A stretch of 64,000 bases of DNA from Rhodospirillaceae bacterium (GTDB taxonomy: Bacteria; Pseudomonadota; Alphaproteobacteria; Rhodospirillales; Rhodospirillaceae). The notes under the pieces were generated by a model. That model did no database searches. It was not told the origin of the DNA and was given only the letters and a program-made list of their open reading frames with translations. This document shows positions 61,620 through 64,000 of this stretch, piece by piece (the stretch's first letter is position 1; every line of letters begins with the position of its first letter). The position numbers and the translations under genes were made by a program. Location: contig JABJAH010000037.1 in assembly GCA_018666155.1 (NCBI GenBank), positions 1 through 64,000 on the forward strand, in the 5' to 3' direction.

Positions 61620-62351
61620 CTATGCGGCCAGCGCCGTTGCTATTCGTTGGGCCGCGGCTGACGGGTCATCGGCAGACGTAATCGGCCGCCCCACCACCAG
61701 ATAGTCGGCTCCTTCGGCAATCGCTTGCTCCGGCGTCATGATGCGTTTTTGATCGTTTGCCGCCGCCCACTCGGGACGCACGCCGGGCGTCACCAGTTTG
61801 AAATTAGGTCCGCACTCGGCCCGAATACGAGACACCTCCAACGGGGAACAGACAACCCCATCCAAGCCGGATTCCTTAGCGAGTACAGCGAGACGGACCG
61901 CCTGATCAGCTGTGGATGCGGCCATGCCGACCTCAGCCAAATCATCATCCGCCAGACTGGTAAGAATGGTCACCCCGATCACCAAGGGGCGGGGCACGAC
62001 ATGCTCGTAGGCTGCCTCTGAAGCCGCTTCCGCCGCTGCCTGCATCATCGCCCGACCCCCGCTGGCATGGACGTTGACCATATATGGCTTAACCGCTGCG
62101 ATGGCCCTCACCGCGCCAGCCACTGTGTTGGGAATGTCATGAAATTTAACATCTAGGAACGTGGGCAGGCCGGAGGCCTTCATAACCTGCATGACACCTT
62201 TTGGGCCGTGAGCAGAGACAAACTCAAGGCCAAGTTTAATGCCACCAACATGATCACCAATACTGGCAGCCCAGGTCGTTGCCGTACCGAGGTCTGGAGT
62301 ATCGATGGCGCAAAAAATAGGATTGCGGAGTTTCTGGTCAGATGAGGTCAT
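61620..62351 (-). CDS. pyrF: Orotidine 5'-phosphate decarboxylase
   Basis: The 243-residue TIM barrel has FCAIDTPDLG, the catalytic FLDVKFHDIPNTV with the Asp–Lys–Asp network, VTILTSL, and VTPGVRPEW with DYLVVGRPITSADDP. It makes UMP. ATG 62351 has GGGAG 7 bases upstream; ATG 62354 directly before it is equally possible, and an upstream extension to 62423 has no support. Confidence 0.95.
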   Translation of the reverse strand: MTSSDQKLRNPIFCAIDTPDLGTATTWAASIGDHVGGIKLGLEFVSAHGPKGVMQVMKASGLPTFLDVKFHDIPNTVAGAVRAIAAVKPYMVNVHASGGRAMMQAAAEAASEAAYEHVVPRPLVIGVTILTSLADDDLAEVGMAASTADQAVRLAVLAKESGLDGVVCSPLEVSRIRAECGPNFKLVTPGVRPEWAAANDQKRIMTPEQAIAEGADYLVVGRPITSADDPSAAAQRIATALAA

Positions 62352-62452
62352 CATTTCACTCCCTTTAATTCTATCCGTATTGCGATGGTCACTATGCGTC
62401 GGCGTTATTAACCGAGCAAGCATGAGAAGAACAGCGTCGGCGAGACTTATGT

Positions 62453-62761
62453 CTAGCTCGCGTCTGGCCGCTTCTTTTCGGCCATGCGGGCGCGAACATC
62501 ACTCAACTCACCCTCAAGGGCGCGGATTTCAACACGCTGCTTCCGAACCCGACGACGATGTTTGCCTGCCGCGACCCAGGTCACCAGGGCGCCGACCAGG
62601 AAGCCGGCAAAAACGGCAGCTAGGACAACAATATAGAGGCCCACGTCCACGGCGATCGGGAATGGCCAAACGGTAATCGAGACGGGTGAGCGGTTGGATA
62701 TCGCGAAAAGGACCGTGACCACAGCCACTGCCACACCAATGAGCCACGTAAGCAAACGCAT
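62453..62761 (-). CDS. lapA: LapA family membrane protein (DUF1049)
   Basis: The 102-residue protein has two membrane helices (LLTWLIGVAVAVVTVLFAIS and VGLYIVVLAAVFAGFLVGALV) joined by NRSPVSITVWPFP, then a charged coiled-coil tail. This is the LapA/DUF1049 layout; in E. coli LapA works with LapB on lipopolysaccharide control, but no lapB is seen here. It lies between ihfB and pyrF, the usual spot. Confidence 0.87.
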   Translation of the reverse strand: MRLLTWLIGVAVAVVTVLFAISNRSPVSITVWPFPIAVDVGLYIVVLAAVFAGFLVGALVTWVAAGKHRRRVRKQRVEIRALEGELSDVRARMAEKKRPDAS

Positions 62762-62785
62762 GATTGCCTCTCTGGCCTCACCAAC

Positions 62786-63133
62786 CTATGGGGTTGATGA
62801 TGGTGGCGCCGAAGACGAGGGGTCCGGCGACGACGTTGACTGGTCTGCTGATGGCGATCCATTCAACAGATCACGCAACTGCTTACCGGTCTTAAAATAA
62901 GGCACTGTTTTTTCTGACACGTTCACGGCTGCGCCCGTACGCGGATTGCGGCCAACACGAGAATCGCGATGTTTCACGGAAAAGGCGCCAAATCCACGCA
63001 ACTCGACCCGGTCCCCGCTCGCCAAAGCAGCAGAGATTTGGTCAAAAATAGTACTGACGATCCGTTCCACGTCACGCTGGAAGAGATGCGGATTTCTCTC
63101 CGCAATGCGTGCAATGAGTTCAGACTTGGTCAT
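62786..63133 (-). CDS. ihfB: Integration host factor beta subunit
   Basis: The 115-residue protein has the HU/IHF fold: [48 protein letters not shown] with the DNA-bending beta arm, and [14 protein letters not shown]. It bends DNA with IhfA. The last 22 or so residues ([20 protein letters not shown]) form a Ser/Pro-rich tail longer than in E. coli IHF beta. ATG 63133 gives the standard start, with GGGAAG upstream; the open frame runs further without support. Confidence 0.95.
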   Translation of the reverse strand: MTKSELIARIAERNPHLFQRDVERIVSTIFDQISAALASGDRVELRGFGAFSVKHRDSRVGRNPRTGAAVNVSEKTVPYFKTGKQLRDLLNGSPSADQSTSSPDPSSSAPPSSTP

Positions 63134-63186
63134 CCCCTGGCTTCCCTGTCTGGCCGTCCGGTCTTTGTGACCTTTTACTGGGCCGG

Positions 63187-63215
63187 AGCATGCGAAGTGC
63201 AAGAGCGGGAGTCAA
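63187..63215 (-). promoter_or_regulatory. Candidate promoter for ihfB
   Basis: On the minus strand TTGACT (63210–63215) and CATGCT (63187–63192) have 17 bases between, about 55 bases before the ATG. It lies between the rpsA terminator and ihfB. Confidence 0.35.
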
Positions 63216-63261
63216 GTCTAACCCGTTCATATGAAATCGTTTTTTCCGTTTTCACAAAGAA

Positions 63262-63288
63262 AAACGCGCCCCACAAAGGGGCGCGTTT
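63262..63288 (-). terminator. Rho-independent terminator of rpsA
   Basis: AAACGCGCCCC (63262–63272) and GGGGCGCGTTT (63278–63288) form an 11-bp stem around ACAAA. On the minus strand it is followed by TTTTTCTTT, 32 bases after the rpsA stop. Confidence 0.9.
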
Positions 63289-63319
63289 CTCAACGTAGTC
63301 CAGTGTTTAACGGGCGGTT

Positions 63320-64000
63320 TTATTCGCTCGTTTCCTCGGATTCAGGCTCATCACCGGCATCATCATCGCCCGCAGTTTCTTTGCGTTTGAGTGCCGCACC
63401 AAGAATATCACCGAGCGAAGCCCCCGAATCGGCCGAACCGTAATCGGCCATGGCTTGCTTCTCTTCGGCAGCCTCACGGGCCTTGATTGACAGATTGAGT
63501 TTACGGGTTTTGCTATCGATGCTGGTAATCCGGGCATCGACCTTTTCACCCACGGCGAAGCGATCAGGACGCTGTTCGGACCGCTCCCGTGCCAAGTCAT
63601 TCTTCTTAATGAAGCCGGTAACGCCCTCGGTGATGGCAACTTCGAGGCCCGCATCCATGACAGTCTGCACGACACAGGTTACGACCTGGCCGCGCTTAAG
63701 ATCACCCATCGCTTCGGCAAACGGATCATCCGTTAACTGCTTAATGCCGAGACTGATGCGTTCCTTATCGATATCAACATCAAGAATTTTCGCTTTGACG
63801 ATGTCACCCTTGTTGAAACCGGCGACCGCCTCTTCTCCGTCCTTTTCCCAAGACAGATCAGACAAATGCACCATGCCATCGATCTCGCCGTCTAAGCCGA
63901 CAAACAATCCAAACTCGGTGATGTTTTTGACTTCGCCTTCGACGATCGTGTCGACCGTGAATTTGTCCTTGAATGCGGTCCAAGGGTTATCCATGCACTG
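63320..64000 (-). CDS. rpsA: 30S ribosomal protein S1, C-terminal part (5' end outside window)
   Basis: The frame is open to the window edge, so only the last 226 residues are seen. They hold two S1 RNA-binding repeats: the one beginning VEGEVKNITEFGLFVGLDGEIDGMVHLSDLSW and a second with VVTCVVQTVMDAGLEVAITEGVTGFIKKNDL. They end in an acidic tail (DDDAGDEPESEETSE). The run NPWTAFKDKF between repeats is typical of S1. It binds mRNA on the small subunit. ihfB follows it, as in most Proteobacteria. Confidence 0.96.
   Translation of the reverse strand, partial: QCMDNPWTAFKDKFTVDTIVEGEVKNITEFGLFVGLDGEIDGMVHLSDLSWEKDGEEAVAGFNKGDIVKAKILDVDIDKERISLGIKQLTDDPFAEAMGDLKRGQVVTCVVQTVMDAGLEVAITEGVTGFIKKNDLARERSEQRPDRFAVGEKVDARITSIDSKTRKLNLSIKAREAAEEKQAMADYGSADSGASLGDILGAALKRKETAGDDDAGDEPESEETSE

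Noticed and set aside
1-64000. CRISPR arrays, insertion sequences or prophage
   Set aside because: No regularly spaced repeats, transposase or phage structural genes were seen.

Overview
The window is a stretch of an alphaproteobacterial chromosome, most likely from the Rhodospirillales or a close relative. The pointers are gene content and order typical of that class: ChaC–DUF2125–tyrC–hisC next to metX–metW; pckA divergent from chvI–chvG, followed by a short HprK, RapZ, a mannose-type EIIA, HPr and enzyme I; ahcY followed by a DivL-like kinase, tsaE, amgK, murU, addB and addA; and ihfB, lapA, pyrF, trpF, trpB, trpA, accD and folC beside rpsA. The genus cannot be told from sequence alone. 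Nearly all of the sequence is coding, genes often overlap by 4 bases, and GTG starts are common. I see no insertion sequence, prophage or CRISPR array.

Bases 1–8700 are an accessory catabolic region on the + strand: the end of an MmgE/PrpD protein, a methyltransferase, a small unknown protein, a hot-dog thioesterase, an isocitrate-lyase-family enzyme, a glutathione transferase and three tandem acyl-CoA-dehydrogenase-fold flavin monooxygenases. A 29-residue minus-strand ORF with a perfect Shine-Dalgarno sequence lies in the one large gap. Bases 8700–15700 hold amino-acid genes: hisC and tyrC in one direction, metX–metW in the other.

Bases 15900–20500 are a remnant of a type IV pilus (MSHA-like) or type II secretion locus: an orphan cysteine-rich prepilin, a lipoprotein that looks like the first ~100 residues of a secretin cut off in its N0 domain, a prepilin peptidase, an ExeA/MshM ATPase and an MshN-like TPR protein. 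No core secretin, extension ATPase or platform protein is present here. Next come a DUF4399 protein, a phosphoesterase gene interrupted by an in-frame TAA, a membrane protein and tRNA-Arg(CCG). A lipoprotein hydrolase, an ABC ATPase, a zinc-finger protein, polA and a TPR/NlpI-like protein follow.

Bases 29600–40500 form a carbon and envelope regulation block: pckA, the ChvI/ChvG two-component system, and a regulatory PTS (HprK, RapZ, EIIA, HPr, EI) with no sugar permease. AhcY follows. Bases 40500–54800 contain two tandem 2OG-Fe(II) oxygenase-like genes, a degenerate DivL-like kinase with Glu at the phosphoacceptor position, tsaE, the amgK–murU peptidoglycan-recycling pair, addB–addA for double-strand-break repair, a Rieske oxygenase and trxA. 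Bases 54800–64000 carry a methyltransferase, then on the minus strand rpsA (partial), ihfB, lapA, pyrF, trpF, trpB, trpA, accD and folC.

Most calls are secure at family level. The points most worth a second look are the truncated secretin in the pilus remnant, the degenerate DivL-like kinase, the interrupted phosphoesterase, the hidden 29-residue ORF with a structured leader, the triplicated monooxygenases and the structured pckA leader.
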